NCBI GenBank assembly: GCA_963791635.1
Contig: CAWBTC010000003.1
Location: 119,964-183,963, forward strand
Origin: VFMC01 sp963791635
GTDB lineage: Bacteria; Actinomycetota; Acidimicrobiia; Acidimicrobiales; Ilumatobacteraceae
DNA length: 64,000 nucleotides
Direction: 5' to 3'
The notes under the pieces were generated by a model that made no database searches, was not told the DNA's origin, and saw nothing but the letters and a program-made list of their open reading frames with translations. The stretch's first letter is position 1, and every line of letters starts with the position of its first letter. Made by a program: the position numbers and the translations under genes. Of this stretch, positions 43,895 to 53,455 are shown piece by piece.

Positions 43895-44995
43895 TCATTC
43901 CGCCTCGCGGCGTCGCCAACTGAGGTAGCCCTCCATGAACTCGTCGATGTCGCCGTCGAGCACGCCGTCGATCTGGCTCGTCTCGACCTCGGTGCGCAGG
44001 TCTTTGACCATCTGGTACGGCTGCACGACGTAGCTACGGATCTGGCTGCCCCAGCCCACCTGTGCCTGCCGACCCGCGATGCGAGCCATGTCGGCCTCGT
44101 GCTCCTCGATCGCCTTCGCCGCCACCATCGCCTTGAGCCGGTTGAGGGCCTTCTCCCGGTTCTGGAGCTGGCTGCGCTCTTCTTGGCTGCTCGCCACCAG
44201 GCCCGTCGGCTTGTGGATCAGCCGCACCGCGGACGACGTCTTGTTCACGTGCTGGCCGCCAGCGCCACTGGCGCGGAACACCTGCATCTCGATGTCGCTG
44301 TCGTTGATCTCGACATCGGGAGCATCGATCACCGGCCACACCTGCACCGCGGCGAAGCTGGTCTGCCGCCGGCCCTGGTTGTCGAACGGGCTGATCCGCA
44401 CCAGGCGGTGCGTGCCACGCTCGGAGGTCATCAGGCCATACGCGTAGCGTCCGCTGATGGTGAACTCGGCCGACATGATGCCGGCCTCGGTGGCCGGGCT
44501 GATCTCGTCGATCTCGAACCCGAAGCCACGACGCTCGGCCCAGCGCGAGTACATCCGCAGCAGGATCTCGGCCCAGTCCTGGGCATCGACACCACCATCT
44601 TTGGCATTGATCTGGACGATGCAGTCGTACTCGTCGTGGTCGCCGGTGAACAGACTGCGCAGCTCGAGCTGGCGGAGCTGACTCGAGATGGCCTCGGCGC
44701 CCGAGGCGATGTCGGTCTCCTGGGACTCGTCGTCCATCTCACGCGCCATCTCGTGCAACAGCTCGGTGTCGTCGAGTTGCTGGGTGAGCGAGTCGAAGCC
44801 GTCGATGTCACCCTTGATGTTCGAGTACTCGCCGGTGAGCCTCTTTGCCGCCTCCTGGTCGTCCCACAGGTCGGGACGCGCGACTTCGGCTTCGAGCTCT
44901 TTGAGGCGCAGACGGTTGCCATCGACCTTGAGGTAGCCCTCCGCCTCACCCAGCCGGCGGCGGAGCTCCTTCAGCTCGTCGGAGAAATCACGCAT
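43895..44995 (-). CDS. prfB: Peptide chain release factor 2
   Basis: A 366-residue RF2. The UGA-recognising SPF tripeptide is in VRISPFDNQGRR, and the GGQ catalytic motif is in ASGAGGQHVNKTSSAVRL (about residue 250). The N-terminal coiled coil MRDFSDELKELRRRLGEAEGYL starts the protein as in other actinobacteria. There is no in-frame UGA near codon 25, so the autoregulatory +1 frameshift of many bacteria is absent. It starts eight bases inside the end of secA. Confidence 0.93.
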   Translation of the reverse strand: MRDFSDELKELRRRLGEAEGYLKVDGNRLRLKELEAEVARPDLWDDQEAAKRLTGEYSNIKGDIDGFDSLTQQLDDTELLHEMAREMDDESQETDIASGAEAISSQLRQLELRSLFTGDHDEYDCIVQINAKDGGVDAQDWAEILLRMYSRWAERRGFGFEIDEISPATEAGIMSAEFTISGRYAYGLMTSERGTHRLVRISPFDNQGRRQTSFAAVQVWPVIDAPDVEINDSDIEMQVFRASGAGGQHVNKTSSAVRLIHKPTGLVASSQEERSQLQNREKALNRLKAMVAAKAIEEHEADMARIAGRQAQVGWGSQIRSYVVQPYQMVKDLRTEVETSQIDGVLDGDIDEFMEGYLSWRRREAE

Positions 44996-47783
44996 CGGCG
45001 CCGTGGCACATCTTGAACTTCTTGCCACTGCCGCACGGGCACGGGGCGTTCCGCGACGTCTTCGACCATTCGTCCTTGACGATGGTCTGCTGTTTGGTGG
45101 GAGCCGGCGCCGTTGCGACGGCTGCGGCCTCGGCGGCCTCCGGCGCAAGATCACCCGATGCCATCGCGGCCTTCGCTGCATTGGTGAAGCCATTCGCGAG
45201 CACGTCGTCACTGGAGGTCTGCTGCACGTTCTGGACCACCGTGGCTGGCGCTTCTTTGCGCACCACCTGCACGTGCATCACGTACTTCACGAAGTCCTGC
45301 GCGATGCCCTTCATCATCGCCCCGAACATCTCGTAGCCCTCTCGCTGCCACTCGGTGAGCGGATCCTTCTGGCCGACCGCGCGAAGGTTGATGCCCTCCT
45401 GGAGGTAGTCCATCTCGTCGAGGTGTTCGCGCCAGCGCTGATCGATGATGCGCAACATCACCTGACGCTCGACGTCGCGCATCGTGACGGCACCCAGCTC
45501 GGCTTCACGCTTTTCGTAGTAGTTCGAGGCGTCGGCCATGATCAGGTCGTACATCTTGTTGGTGGAGCCGGCGCGGTCGAGCTGGTCGACCGTGATGTCG
45601 CTCGGCCAGAACGACTTGAGCTCCTTTGCCAGACCGTCGAGATCCCACTCGTCGTCCGCAGCGCTGGCGCAATGGGTCTCGAGCAGCGAATCGATCGCGT
45701 CGGCGAGGTAGTCCATGGCCGCCACCTTGAGGTCTGCACCGGCGAGGATCTGATCGCGGCGCTGGTAGATCACCTTTCGCTGCTCGTTCATGACCTCGTC
45801 GTACTTGAGCACGTTCTTGCGGATCTCGCCGTTGCGCTGCTCGACGGTGGTCTGGGCTCGTTCGATCGCCTTGGTGACCATCTTCGCCTCGATCGCCTCG
45901 TCGTCGGGCAGGGCGCGGCCCATCACCCAGCTGAGGGCACCGGTGGCGAACAGGCGCATGAGCTCGTCGTCGAGGCTCAGGTAGAACCGGCTCTCACCGG
46001 CATCGCCCTGGCGACCGGAGCGGCCACGCAACTGGTTGTCGATGCGGCGGCTCTCGTGACGCTCGGTGCCGAGCACGTACAGACCGCCGAGCTCGCGGAT
46101 CACGTCGCCCTCGGCTTGGCACTGCTGCTTGAACTGCTCGAGCAGCTGACCGTACCGGGCCAACGCCGTCGCCCGCTCGGCCGCGAACTCCTCGGTGACC
46201 TCGCTGGGCAGCTCGAAATCCTCGACGAGCAGCTCCGGCGCGAACCCCTCCTTGGCCACTTCCTGGCGGGCGAGACCCTCAGGGTTGCCGCCGAGCATGA
46301 TGTCGACACCTCGGCCGGCCATGTTCGTGGCCACGGTGACCGCATGCTTGCGGCCCGCTTGGGCCACGATCTGGCCCTCACGCGCGTGTTGCTTCGCGTT
46401 GAGCACCTCGTGGGGCACGCCGCGCTTGTCGAGCATGCGAGACAGCCGCTCGCTCTTTTCCACGCTGATCGTGCCGACCAGCACCGGCTGGCCATTCTCG
46501 AACTTCTCGGCGATGTCGTCGACGACGGCGCCGAACTTGGCGTCCTCGCCCTTGTAGATCAGGTCGGCCTGGTCGATGCGGATCATCGGCTTGTTCGTCG
46601 GGATCGGCACCACTGCGAGGTTGTAGGTGCCCATCAGCTCGGCGGCCTCGGTCTGTGCCGTACCGGTCATGCCGGCGAGCTTGTCGTACATGCGGAAGTA
46701 GTTCTGGAGGGTCACCGTCGCGAGCGTCTGGTTCTCTTCCTTGATCTTCACGCCTTCTTTGGCCTCGACCGCCTGGTGGATGCCCTCGCTCCAGCGACGG
46801 CCCTCGAGGATGCGACCGGTGAACTCATCGACGATCTTCACCTCGCCGTTGGCGATGATGTAGTCCTTGTCGCGCTTGTACAGCTCCTTGGCCTTGAGCG
46901 CGACGGACATCTGGTGCACCAGGTTCTGCTGCACCTCGTCGTAGAGGTTCTCGATTCCGAGCGCCTGCTCGACCTTCTCGATGCCTGCCTCGAGCGGCAC
47001 GACCACGCGCTTGTCCTCTTCCACCTCGTAGTCGACGTCGCGCTTGAGCGAACGGACCACGCTGGCGAAGCGGTAGTAGAGCTTGGCCGCGTCGGCCAGA
47101 CGCCCGCTGATGATGAGCGGGGTGCGCGCCTCGTCGATCAGGATCGAGTCGACTTCGTCGACGATCGCGTAGTTGTGGCCGCGCTGCACCTTGTCGGCGG
47201 CTGTGCCGGCCATGTTGTCGCGCAGGTAGTCGAAACCGAACTCGTTGTTCGTGCCGTACGTGATGTCGCACCCGTAGCTGGCGCGCTTCTCGGCCGGAGC
47301 CGTTCGGTAGCCGGGCACCACGAGACCGACATCGAGGCCGAGCCAGCGATGGATCCGACCCATGTTGTCGGCCGCCAGCTTGGCGAGGTAGTCGTTCACC
47401 GTGACGAGATGCACGCCCTGCCCACCGAGGGCGTTGAGGTACGCGGGCAGGGTGCTGACGAGCGTCTTGCCCTCACCCGTCTTCATCTCGGCAACCCACC
47501 CGAAGTGGAGCGCGGCGCCACCCATCATCTGGACGTCGAAGTGGCGCTGGCCGGAGACGCGTATCGACGCCTCGCGCATCACCGCGAACGCCTCGGCAAG
47601 GATGTCATCGAGATCCTCGCCACGCTCGAGCCGCCCGCGGAACTCACCGGTCTTCGCGCGCAATGCATCGTCGCTGAGCGGCGTGATGCCGGCCTCGAGC
47701 GCGTTGATGTGCGGGACGAGCCCCTGGAGGGCCTTCAACTTCTTGCCCTCGCCGGCGCGAAGGATGCGATCGAGCAGTTTCAT
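44988..47783 (-). CDS. secA: Preprotein translocase ATPase SecA
   Basis: A 931-residue SecA, the motor of the Sec export pathway. Walker A is MKTGEGKT (100-107) and Walker B is IVDEVDSILIDEARTPL. The preprotein cross-linking and wing domains follow, with NQLRGRSGRQGDAGESRFYLSLDDELMR. The C-terminal zinc-binding SEC-C motif is PCPCGSGKKFKMCHG. It starts within the comF stop (ATGA) and ends inside prfB, so it sits in a tightly coupled operon. Confidence 0.95.
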   Translation of the reverse strand: MKLLDRILRAGEGKKLKALQGLVPHINALEAGITPLSDDALRAKTGEFRGRLERGEDLDDILAEAFAVMREASIRVSGQRHFDVQMMGGAALHFGWVAEMKTGEGKTLVSTLPAYLNALGGQGVHLVTVNDYLAKLAADNMGRIHRWLGLDVGLVVPGYRTAPAEKRASYGCDITYGTNNEFGFDYLRDNMAGTAADKVQRGHNYAIVDEVDSILIDEARTPLIISGRLADAAKLYYRFASVVRSLKRDVDYEVEEDKRVVVPLEAGIEKVEQALGIENLYDEVQQNLVHQMSVALKAKELYKRDKDYIIANGEVKIVDEFTGRILEGRRWSEGIHQAVEAKEGVKIKEENQTLATVTLQNYFRMYDKLAGMTGTAQTEAAELMGTYNLAVVPIPTNKPMIRIDQADLIYKGEDAKFGAVVDDIAEKFENGQPVLVGTISVEKSERLSRMLDKRGVPHEVLNAKQHAREGQIVAQAGRKHAVTVATNMAGRGVDIMLGGNPEGLARQEVAKEGFAPELLVEDFELPSEVTEEFAAERATALARYGQLLEQFKQQCQAEGDVIRELGGLYVLGTERHESRRIDNQLRGRSGRQGDAGESRFYLSLDDELMRLFATGALSWVMGRALPDDEAIEAKMVTKAIERAQTTVEQRNGEIRKNVLKYDEVMNEQRKVIYQRRDQILAGADLKVAAMDYLADAIDSLLETHCASAADDEWDLDGLAKELKSFWPSDITVDQLDRAGSTNKMYDLIMADASNYYEKREAELGAVTMRDVERQVMLRIIDQRWREHLDEMDYLQEGINLRAVGQKDPLTEWQREGYEMFGAMMKGIAQDFVKYVMHVQVVRKEAPATVVQNVQQTSSDDVLANGFTNAAKAAMASGDLAPEAAEAAAVATAPAPTKQQTIVKDEWSKTSRNAPCPCGSGKKFKMCHGADA

Positions 47784-48427
47784 GCGGATTCGAGCCTACC
47801 GGGGGCCCGCTCGCGAGCCTTGGCATGCGACCTGGCGGGGGTGGCTGCGACGGCCACCAACCGCACCTCAGCGATGCCGGCGGCGCGCAACGCCTCCCCC
47901 GCCGCCACCAGCGTCGATCCCGTGGTGACCACGTCGTCGACCACGAGAACCCGCAGCCGACTGCCGCGTCGCGCCCGGAACGCTGGTCCCTGCAAGCGTT
48001 CCGACCGGGTCCGCCCCACCTGAGGCGCGCCATGGACTCGGTACAGCAGCCGGCGGCACGGCACGCCCAGCTGCCGGGCCACCGCCCGAGCCAACAACTC
48101 GGCCTGGTCGTACCCCCGATCGGCAACGCGTCGCCGGGTCGTGGGGGCCCACGTGACGACGTCGATGTGTCCGGCCCCAGGGCTCGCCAGCCCGAGTCGC
48201 CGGACGAGCGTCTCGGCGAGCACCTTCGCGACCGCACGGCGATTGCCGAACTTGAGCGCCAGCACGGCGCTGCGCACGACCCCATCGAACGACAGCGCTG
48301 CGGTGATGCCGCCCGGCACGATCGCCGCCGGCGAGGTTGCCAGCGCGAACCGGCACTGCCGGCACAGCACGTCGCCCCGCTGGCGGCAGGAGGCGCACGA
48401 GGTGGTGAGGAGAGCGTCGAAGGGCAT
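47780..48427 (-). CDS. comF: ComF-family phosphoribosyltransferase-like protein
   Basis: A 215-residue ComF protein with an N-terminal four-Cys zinc site (C11, C14, C22, C25: CASCRQRGDVLCRQC) and a type I phosphoribosyltransferase domain with the PRPP loop VLVVDDVVTTGSTL. ComF proteins are linked to DNA uptake and recombination; the reaction is unsettled. The ATGA overlap with secA (47780-47783) places it first in the operon. The frame is open upstream, but the Cys site sets the start at ATG 48427. Confidence 0.85.
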   Translation of the reverse strand: MPFDALLTTSCASCRQRGDVLCRQCRFALATSPAAIVPGGITAALSFDGVVRSAVLALKFGNRRAVAKVLAETLVRRLGLASPGAGHIDVVTWAPTTRRRVADRGYDQAELLARAVARQLGVPCRRLLYRVHGAPQVGRTRSERLQGPAFRARRGSRLRVLVVDDVVTTGSTLVAAGEALRAAGIAEVRLVAVAATPARSHAKARERAPGRLESA

Positions 48428-48477
48428 CCCGCCATGGTGCGGCGTGGGTGTGACATGGGCACCTGCACCACCGGCGG

Positions 48478-48483
48478 TAGCGT
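48478..48483 (+). promoter_or_regulatory. -10 box (TAGCGT), leaderless, for the YczE-like gene
   Basis: TAGCGT with a seven-base spacer to the GTG at 48491. Confidence 0.45.
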
Positions 48484-48490
48484 CGCGTGA

Positions 48491-49159
48491 GTGCCCCACG
48501 CCGCCCTCGAGTCGCACCGGCCGTACTCTCCGTCGTCACCCGGCGTCGACTGGACGATCCGGCTGGCACGCTGCGTGTCCGGGCTGGCCATGTTCGGCCT
48601 CGGCATCAGCCTGATCATCGAGGCCCACTTCGGTGCCGCCCCGTGGGATGTCTTCCACCAAGGTGTGGCGGAGCTCACCGGCATCTCGGTCGGCAACGTG
48701 ATCGTGATCGTCGGCCTCCTGCTCCTGCTGCTGTGGATCCCCCTGCGCCAGAAGCCGGGCGTGGGCACCCTGCTGAACGCACTCGAGATCGGCGTCACCG
48801 TCGATCTGATCATGCCGATGATCCCCGACACGGGCCTCATCGTGGCTCGAGTGCTCTACCTCGCGGCCGGCATCGTGATCATTGCGATCGGCTCGGGTCT
48901 GTACATCGGCTCGGGCCTCGGTGCAGGCCCTCGCGACGGGCTGATGGTGGGCCTCTGCCGCCTTGGCCTCAGCGTCCGAGTGGCACGCACCGCGATCGAG
49001 ATCACCGTCCTGGTGGTCGGGGCGCTCCTCGGCGGCAGCATCGGCTTCGGGACCATCGCGTTCACCTTCGGCATCGGGCCGCTCGTACACGTCTTGCTCC
49101 CCAGGCTCGCACTGCCCCCTCGACGCCGGACGAGTACGGTTCCCGCACATGGCGGCTGA
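48491..49159 (+). CDS. YczE/YitT-like integral membrane protein
   Basis: A 222-residue protein with five to six hydrophobic spans and the pattern of YczE-like proteins: CVSGLAMFGLGISLIIEAHFGAAPWDVFHQGVAE, then LGAGPRDGLMVGL. The repeated G-A-x-P-W/R-D motif after the first and fourth spans indicates an internal duplication. Function unknown. It overlaps the next gene by eleven bases. Confidence 0.78.
   Translation: MPHAALESHRPYSPSSPGVDWTIRLARCVSGLAMFGLGISLIIEAHFGAAPWDVFHQGVAELTGISVGNVIVIVGLLLLLLWIPLRQKPGVGTLLNALEIGVTVDLIMPMIPDTGLIVARVLYLAAGIVIIAIGSGLYIGSGLGAGPRDGLMVGLCRLGLSVRVARTAIEITVLVVGALLGGSIGFGTIAFTFGIGPLVHVLLPRLALPPRRRTSTVPAHGG
49135..49140 (+). promoter_or_regulatory. -10 box (TACGGT) inside the end of the YczE-like gene
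   Basis: TACGGT with an eight-base spacer to the ATG at 49149. It suggests that the second gene also has its own leaderless promoter. Confidence 0.4.
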
Positions 49160-50414
49160 CCCGAAGGGGCTCATCGCACGGGTCGATCGCCGGCAGGTCG
49201 GTCTGGTGATCTGGGTGGCCTGTGGGCTCCTGGTGGTGCTCATGGTGCAGCGCTTCTGGCCGATGCTCGACGGCGCCGCCCATGGCGACGTCCGGTACGG
49301 CGAGGACCTCCTCACGGCGGTGTTCGGCCCGAACCAGTTGATCTCCGAGGGCGTCGACCCGTGGTCGGCGGCGGCGGCGGTGCCACGGTTCGGCTCGTAC
49401 ACGGCCACGCCGATCATCCCGAGCAGCTATCTCGCGTTCCCGATCCTCGTCCCGATCGGTGCCACGGCGACCGTGACCGGCTGGATGGTGATCAGCCTGA
49501 TCATCACGGTGTTCGGCACCCGTGCCGTGCTGCGTTCGCTCGCGATCCCGCTCGACGTCTCGATGCTCCTCGCACTGCTGGTCGCGGTGTCACCGGTGTC
49601 GCTCTACAACATCGAGCAGGGCCAGACCGGGGCCGGACTGATCGCGGCGGTGGCGTTCTTCGCGATCCGCGCGCATCCAGATCCGCGCTGGTGGCACCGC
49701 CCCGAGGCATGGCTCTACATCGGCACGATCTTCTACCTGTTCGCCAAGCCGACGTTCGCGCTGGGCTTCCTCGCCGCAGAACTCGCCTATCGCCGCACCG
49801 CCCGGCTGTGGGCCGTCTTCGTCGCAGCCGTCGTCGTGCTCGGCGTGATCTCGATGTTCGTCATCCGGGCGCGGACCGACATGTCGTTCGGCGAGCTGAT
49901 CGATTCCGCACGTGCGGCCGGTGAACTGCTCGGCTCGGTCCCCGTCAACCGGATGGATGGTGACCGCCTCGATGTGCTGTCGCTGTTCTGGCCCTCACCC
50001 GCCCTCGACGTCGTGATGCTGGCCGTTGCGTTGGGCGGCGTGGTCTGGGTCAGTCGATTGCCCGGCACGACGCTGCACGAGCGGATCCTGCTGGGCACCA
50101 CGTTCGCAACCCTGCTCACGTATCACCACATCTACGATTCGATGCCGCTCCTCGCGCTCAGCGCCGCCACCGCGATCCTGTGGGGGCGTTGGCGTGGGGT
50201 GGCCCTGGGCGCCGCGATGGTCGTCGTCGGCTGGATCGACGACGTCAACCCGCTCTCGAACGCCTGGGAGGACGTCGTCGGCATCGACTGGTTCGTCCTG
50301 CGTTCGAGGCTCGTGTTCGTGCTGGCCGTCGCCGTGGCGACGATGGTCACGATCGACCACCGTCGCCGCATGGCGACGATGCCGGGCGTGCACCCGGCGG
50401 AGGTGGCTCAGTAG
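49149..50414 (+). CDS. Integral membrane protein, GT87-like
   Basis: A 421-residue polytopic protein with about ten spans. It has the features of actinobacterial GT87/DUF2029 mannosyltransferase-like proteins: a first span then an extracytoplasmic acidic stretch (GDVRYGEDLLTAVF), ISEGVDPWSAAAAVP, and later DLLGSV- and TYHHIYDSM-type loops. These use polyprenyl-phosphate sugars on the outer face. Assignment is by overall pattern, not by a decisive motif. The last seven bases overlap the end of ahcY on the other strand. Confidence 0.6.
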   Translation: MAADPKGLIARVDRRQVGLVIWVACGLLVVLMVQRFWPMLDGAAHGDVRYGEDLLTAVFGPNQLISEGVDPWSAAAAVPRFGSYTATPIIPSSYLAFPILVPIGATATVTGWMVISLIITVFGTRAVLRSLAIPLDVSMLLALLVAVSPVSLYNIEQGQTGAGLIAAVAFFAIRAHPDPRWWHRPEAWLYIGTIFYLFAKPTFALGFLAAELAYRRTARLWAVFVAAVVVLGVISMFVIRARTDMSFGELIDSARAAGELLGSVPVNRMDGDRLDVLSLFWPSPALDVVMLAVALGGVVWVSRLPGTTLHERILLGTTFATLLTYHHIYDSMPLLALSAATAILWGRWRGVALGAAMVVVGWIDDVNPLSNAWEDVVGIDWFVLRSRLVFVLAVAVATMVTIDHRRRMATMPGVHPAEVAQ

Positions 50415-51883
50415 CGGTAGTGATCGCTCTTGAACGGGCCGCTGGGGTCGATGCCCAGATACTCGGCCTGCTCGTCGGTGAGCTTGGTGAGCTTGACGCC
50501 GAGGGCCTCGAGGTGGAGCGAGGCGACCTTCTCGTCGAGCTTCTTCGGCAGCACGTACACGCCGAGCGGATACCGCTCCAAGTTGTTGAACAACTCCATC
50601 TGGGCGATCACCTGGTTGCTGAACGAGCAGCTCATCACGAAGCTGGGGTGGCCGGTCGCGCACCCGAGGTTCACGAGACGACCCTCGGCGAGCACGATCA
50701 CCGAGTGGCCGTCGTCGAAGCTCCACAGGTCGGTGCCGGGCTTCAGCTCGTCACGGGTGGCACCGCTGCGGGCGAGGCCGGCCATGTCGATCTCGCTGTC
50801 GAAGTGGCCGATGTTGCACACGATCGCGTTGTGCTTCATCTTCGCCATGTGCTCGGCGGTGATGATGTGGTCGTTGCCGGTGGCCGACACGAAGATGTCG
50901 GTGGCGCCGACGACGTCGTCGAGGGTGGTGACCTGGTAGCCCTCCATCGCAGCCTGCAGGGCGTTGATGGGGTCGACCTCGGTGATGATGACCCTCGCGC
51001 CCTGGCCCTTGAGCGCCTGGGCGCAGCCCTTGCCCACGTCGCCGTAGCCGGCGACGACGGCGACCTTGCCGGCGATCATGATGTCGGTGGCACGGCAGAT
51101 GGCGTCGATGAGCGAGTGACGGCAGCCGTACAGGTTGTCGAACTTGCTCTTCGTCACCGAGTCGTTGACGTTGATCGCCGGGAACAGCAACTCGCCGCGC
51201 TCGAGCATCTGGTACAGCCGCATGACGCCGGTGGTGGTCTCTTCGGTGACGCCTTTGATGCCGGCGGCAAGCGTTGTCCACTTGGTCGGCTCGGTCTTCA
51301 GCGACCGCTGCAACAGGCCGAGCACGATCGCGAACTCGGGGTTCGAGGCAGATCCCGGATCCGGCACTTCGCCGGCGAGCTCGAACTCGCGACCCTTGTG
51401 CACGAGCAGGGTCGCGTCGCCGCCGTCGTCGAGGATCATGTTCGGGCCGGTGCTGCCGGTGGCATCGGCGGGCCAGGTCATCATCTGCTCGGTGCACCAC
51501 CAGTACTCCTCGAGCGTCTCGCCCTTCCAGGCGAACACCGGCACGCCGGCCGGGTTCTCCTCGGTGCCCTCCGGGCCCACGGCCACCGCAGCTGCGGCAT
51601 GGTCCTGGGTGGAGAAGATGTTGCAGCTGGCCCAGCGCACCTCGGCGCCGAGCTCGACCAGGGTCTCGATCAGCACTGCGGTCTGAATGGTCATGTGCAG
51701 CGAGCCCGAGATGCGAGCGCCCGTGAGCGGCTTCAGCGGGCCGTACTCCTTGCGCAGCGCGCGCAGTCCGGGCATCTCGTGCTCGGCGAGGTGGATCTCC
51801 TTGCGCCCGAACGGGGCGAGGGAGAGATCGGCGACGCGGAAATCGCGGCGTGCACCGATCGTTGAGGTGGATGATGACGACAT
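50408..51883 (-). CDS. ahcY: Adenosylhomocysteinase
   Basis: A 491-residue S-adenosylhomocysteine hydrolase that splits SAH to adenosine and homocysteine. Conserved segments are ADLSLAPFGRKEIHLAEHEMPGL, SGSLHMTIQTAVLIETL, FPAINVNDSVTKSKFDNLYGCRHSL, the NAD loop VAVVAGYGDVGKGCA and the C-terminal KSDHYRY. The length, with the approximately 40-residue insert of the bacterial/eukaryotic type, is normal. The leader of about 130 nt has a candidate TACAAT -10 box; I found no SAH riboswitch in it. Confidence 0.95.
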   Translation of the reverse strand: MSSSSTSTIGARRDFRVADLSLAPFGRKEIHLAEHEMPGLRALRKEYGPLKPLTGARISGSLHMTIQTAVLIETLVELGAEVRWASCNIFSTQDHAAAAVAVGPEGTEENPAGVPVFAWKGETLEEYWWCTEQMMTWPADATGSTGPNMILDDGGDATLLVHKGREFELAGEVPDPGSASNPEFAIVLGLLQRSLKTEPTKWTTLAAGIKGVTEETTTGVMRLYQMLERGELLFPAINVNDSVTKSKFDNLYGCRHSLIDAICRATDIMIAGKVAVVAGYGDVGKGCAQALKGQGARVIITEVDPINALQAAMEGYQVTTLDDVVGATDIFVSATGNDHIITAEHMAKMKHNAIVCNIGHFDSEIDMAGLARSGATRDELKPGTDLWSFDDGHSVIVLAEGRLVNLGCATGHPSFVMSCSFSNQVIAQMELFNNLERYPLGVYVLPKKLDEKVASLHLEALGVKLTKLTDEQAEYLGIDPSGPFKSDHYRY

Positions 51884-52015
51884 GTGGGTCCTCCAGAGGA
51901 ACGCAAGATCAAGGGCTGGAAGAGGGCCGGCGCCAACTGGCACACGCTCATCACCGCTCTCGACAACGAGGGTTGACGAGAGTCGCGGCAGGATCAGCCC
52001 ACGTGAAGCAGGGCG

Positions 52016-52021
52016 ATTGTA
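52016..52021 (-). promoter_or_regulatory. Candidate -10 box (TACAAT) for ahcY
   Basis: TACAAT on the minus strand, about 130 bases before the ahcY ATG, just downstream of a hairpin that may end the previous transcript. It gives ahcY a long leader, unlike the leaderless genes around it. Confidence 0.35.
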
Positions 52022-52031
52022 CCGCCGAACA

Positions 52032-52048
52032 GCCACCTTGCAGGTGGC
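52032..52048 (-). terminator. Hairpin after the repeat-protein gene
   Basis: GCCACCT-TGC-AGGTGGC forms a perfect 7-bp stem with a three-base loop. It starts 12 bp after the stop of the secreted repeat protein. No T-run follows, as is common in high-GC actinobacteria. Confidence 0.45.
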
Positions 52049-52059
52049 ATGGCAGAGGA

Positions 52060-53443
52060 TCAGTCGGCGAGCACGACGGCGGAGGCGTCGTAGAGGTAGT
52101 GGTTGAACCCGGCGAGGTTGAACACCCGCACCGTGGAGCTCGTGCCGTACTTCATGATCGCGAGGTTCGGCACCGGGGCGCCGTCCACCATGTTGAGGTT
52201 CGAGGCGTTCGGACGCGGCTCGGTGCTCGGGTACACCGTGAGATAGCTGCTCACCGGCACCGTGGCGTACTGGCGCTTCAGCTCGGCGGAGGTGAGGTTG
52301 CCGATGACAGCGCTCTGGGCTCCCACCCACTCACTGTCGATCCGCACAGAGTTCACGAAGTCGGCGAAGCTCCAGTCCTCGGCCTGACCAGGCCCGAGGG
52401 CGACCGCGCCCCACTGCGTCTCACGGGTGTCGAACACTCGATAGGGGGTGGTGAGCGGCACGACACGACCCGCGCGGGCACCGGGCGGGGTGGTGGTGAG
52501 ATAGCCGGCAACATCGACGGCGAGGTGCGTCGCACCTGCGTGGTTGTAGAGACGGATCTTGCCGTCGGCGCCCACGGGGACGATCACCATGTTCGGCTTG
52601 ATCTGTCCGCGCGCGAGGTTGACGTTCGAGGTCGACGGCGCCACGCCGGCCGTCAGCTCGGGCACCACCGACACGAACGTACCGGTGCTGTCGGTCTGCT
52701 GGTTGATGCCCGTGACGTTGAGGACCACACCGACGATGTCGTTGCCGCTGCCGAGCGCCTGGCCCGTGGACAGGGTGGCGCCACGGACTTGCAGCTCCAC
52801 CGAGCCTGCACGGCCGAGCGGGTTGGCCGCGCCCTCGCGTGTGTCGAGGATGCGGCCGGGCGTGATCGGCACGAGGCGAGCGCCTCGTTGCGCGTTGTTC
52901 GACGTGGAGAACCAACCGAAGACGTCGACGACCACGTGCGCGGTGGCCGATGCGCTCTGCGTGAAGAGCTTGACCGTCAGGTCGCCGTTGGCGCCCGGAC
53001 GGACGATGCTCAGGTTGGGGACGGTCTGGTTCGCCGTGTAGTTGACGATCGAGGCGAGTCCGCTGCTCGCGCCGGCGCCGTAGGCGTTCAGCCAGCCCGC
53101 AGCCGTGGGCTCGGTGACGGTGATGTTCACCACGACCGCCAACACGTCGGCGGGCCGGTCGGGGATCCCGCCGGCGCCGAGCAGGTTGATGTCGAACGTG
53201 GGCTGGGTGGGACCGGCCGGCTTCGGCCCCGGAGTCGCCTCGTTCACCGCGGTGGCGGCGCGTGGAGTCGTAGATCCGCGCCGGCGTGAGCGGGTGGTAC
53301 TCCCCGCCTGCACCGAGCGTGTCGGGAGCGGGTGCCGCCGACACGGTGGCCGGTGCGATCTCCAGTGCCACCGGGGCTGCGGCAGCAACGGCGACCGCGA
53401 CCGCTGCCATCAGAAACCGCGTTGCGTGACGACTTGACTCCAT
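52060..53443 (-). pseudogene. Secreted repeat protein (TP-R-DTR modules), +1 frameshift near 53255-53267
   Basis: An exported protein of about 460 residues once the frame is repaired. The first frame gives a signal peptide (RFLMAAVAVAVAAAAPVALE, cleavage near VSA-AP) and the first module start YHPLTPARIYDS. The rest is in a second frame. One surplus base lies in CTCCACGCGCCGCC. Three modules of about 130-145 residues begin with TPARIYDS, TPGRILDTRE and TPYRVFDTRE. Each continues with a beta-rich pattern including NVTVTEPT- or VVLNVTGIN-like strands and TAHVVVDVFGWF / THLAVDVAGYL. I do not know a named family; such modules occur in cell-surface proteins of this lineage. TAGGAT lies nine bases before the ATG. 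Confidence 0.7.
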
Positions 53444-53455
53444 GGAGCGTTGATC

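Noticed and set aside
44900..44995. Programmed +1 frameshift at the start of prfB
   Set aside because: No in-frame UGA and no internal Shine-Dalgarno near codon 25; the coding frame is continuous.
45003..48023. A very long open frame antisense to secA
   Set aside because: It mirrors secA codons in a GC-rich genome (stop codons are rare in that antisense frame); it has no family likeness, and secA is unmistakable. The same applies to long antisense frames over 6895-8907, 30335-32158 and 58954-61422.
51884..52031. SAH riboswitch in the ahcY leader
   Set aside because: I looked for the conserved core and pairing elements on the minus strand and found none; only a -10-like box and a hairpin belonging to the upstream gene.
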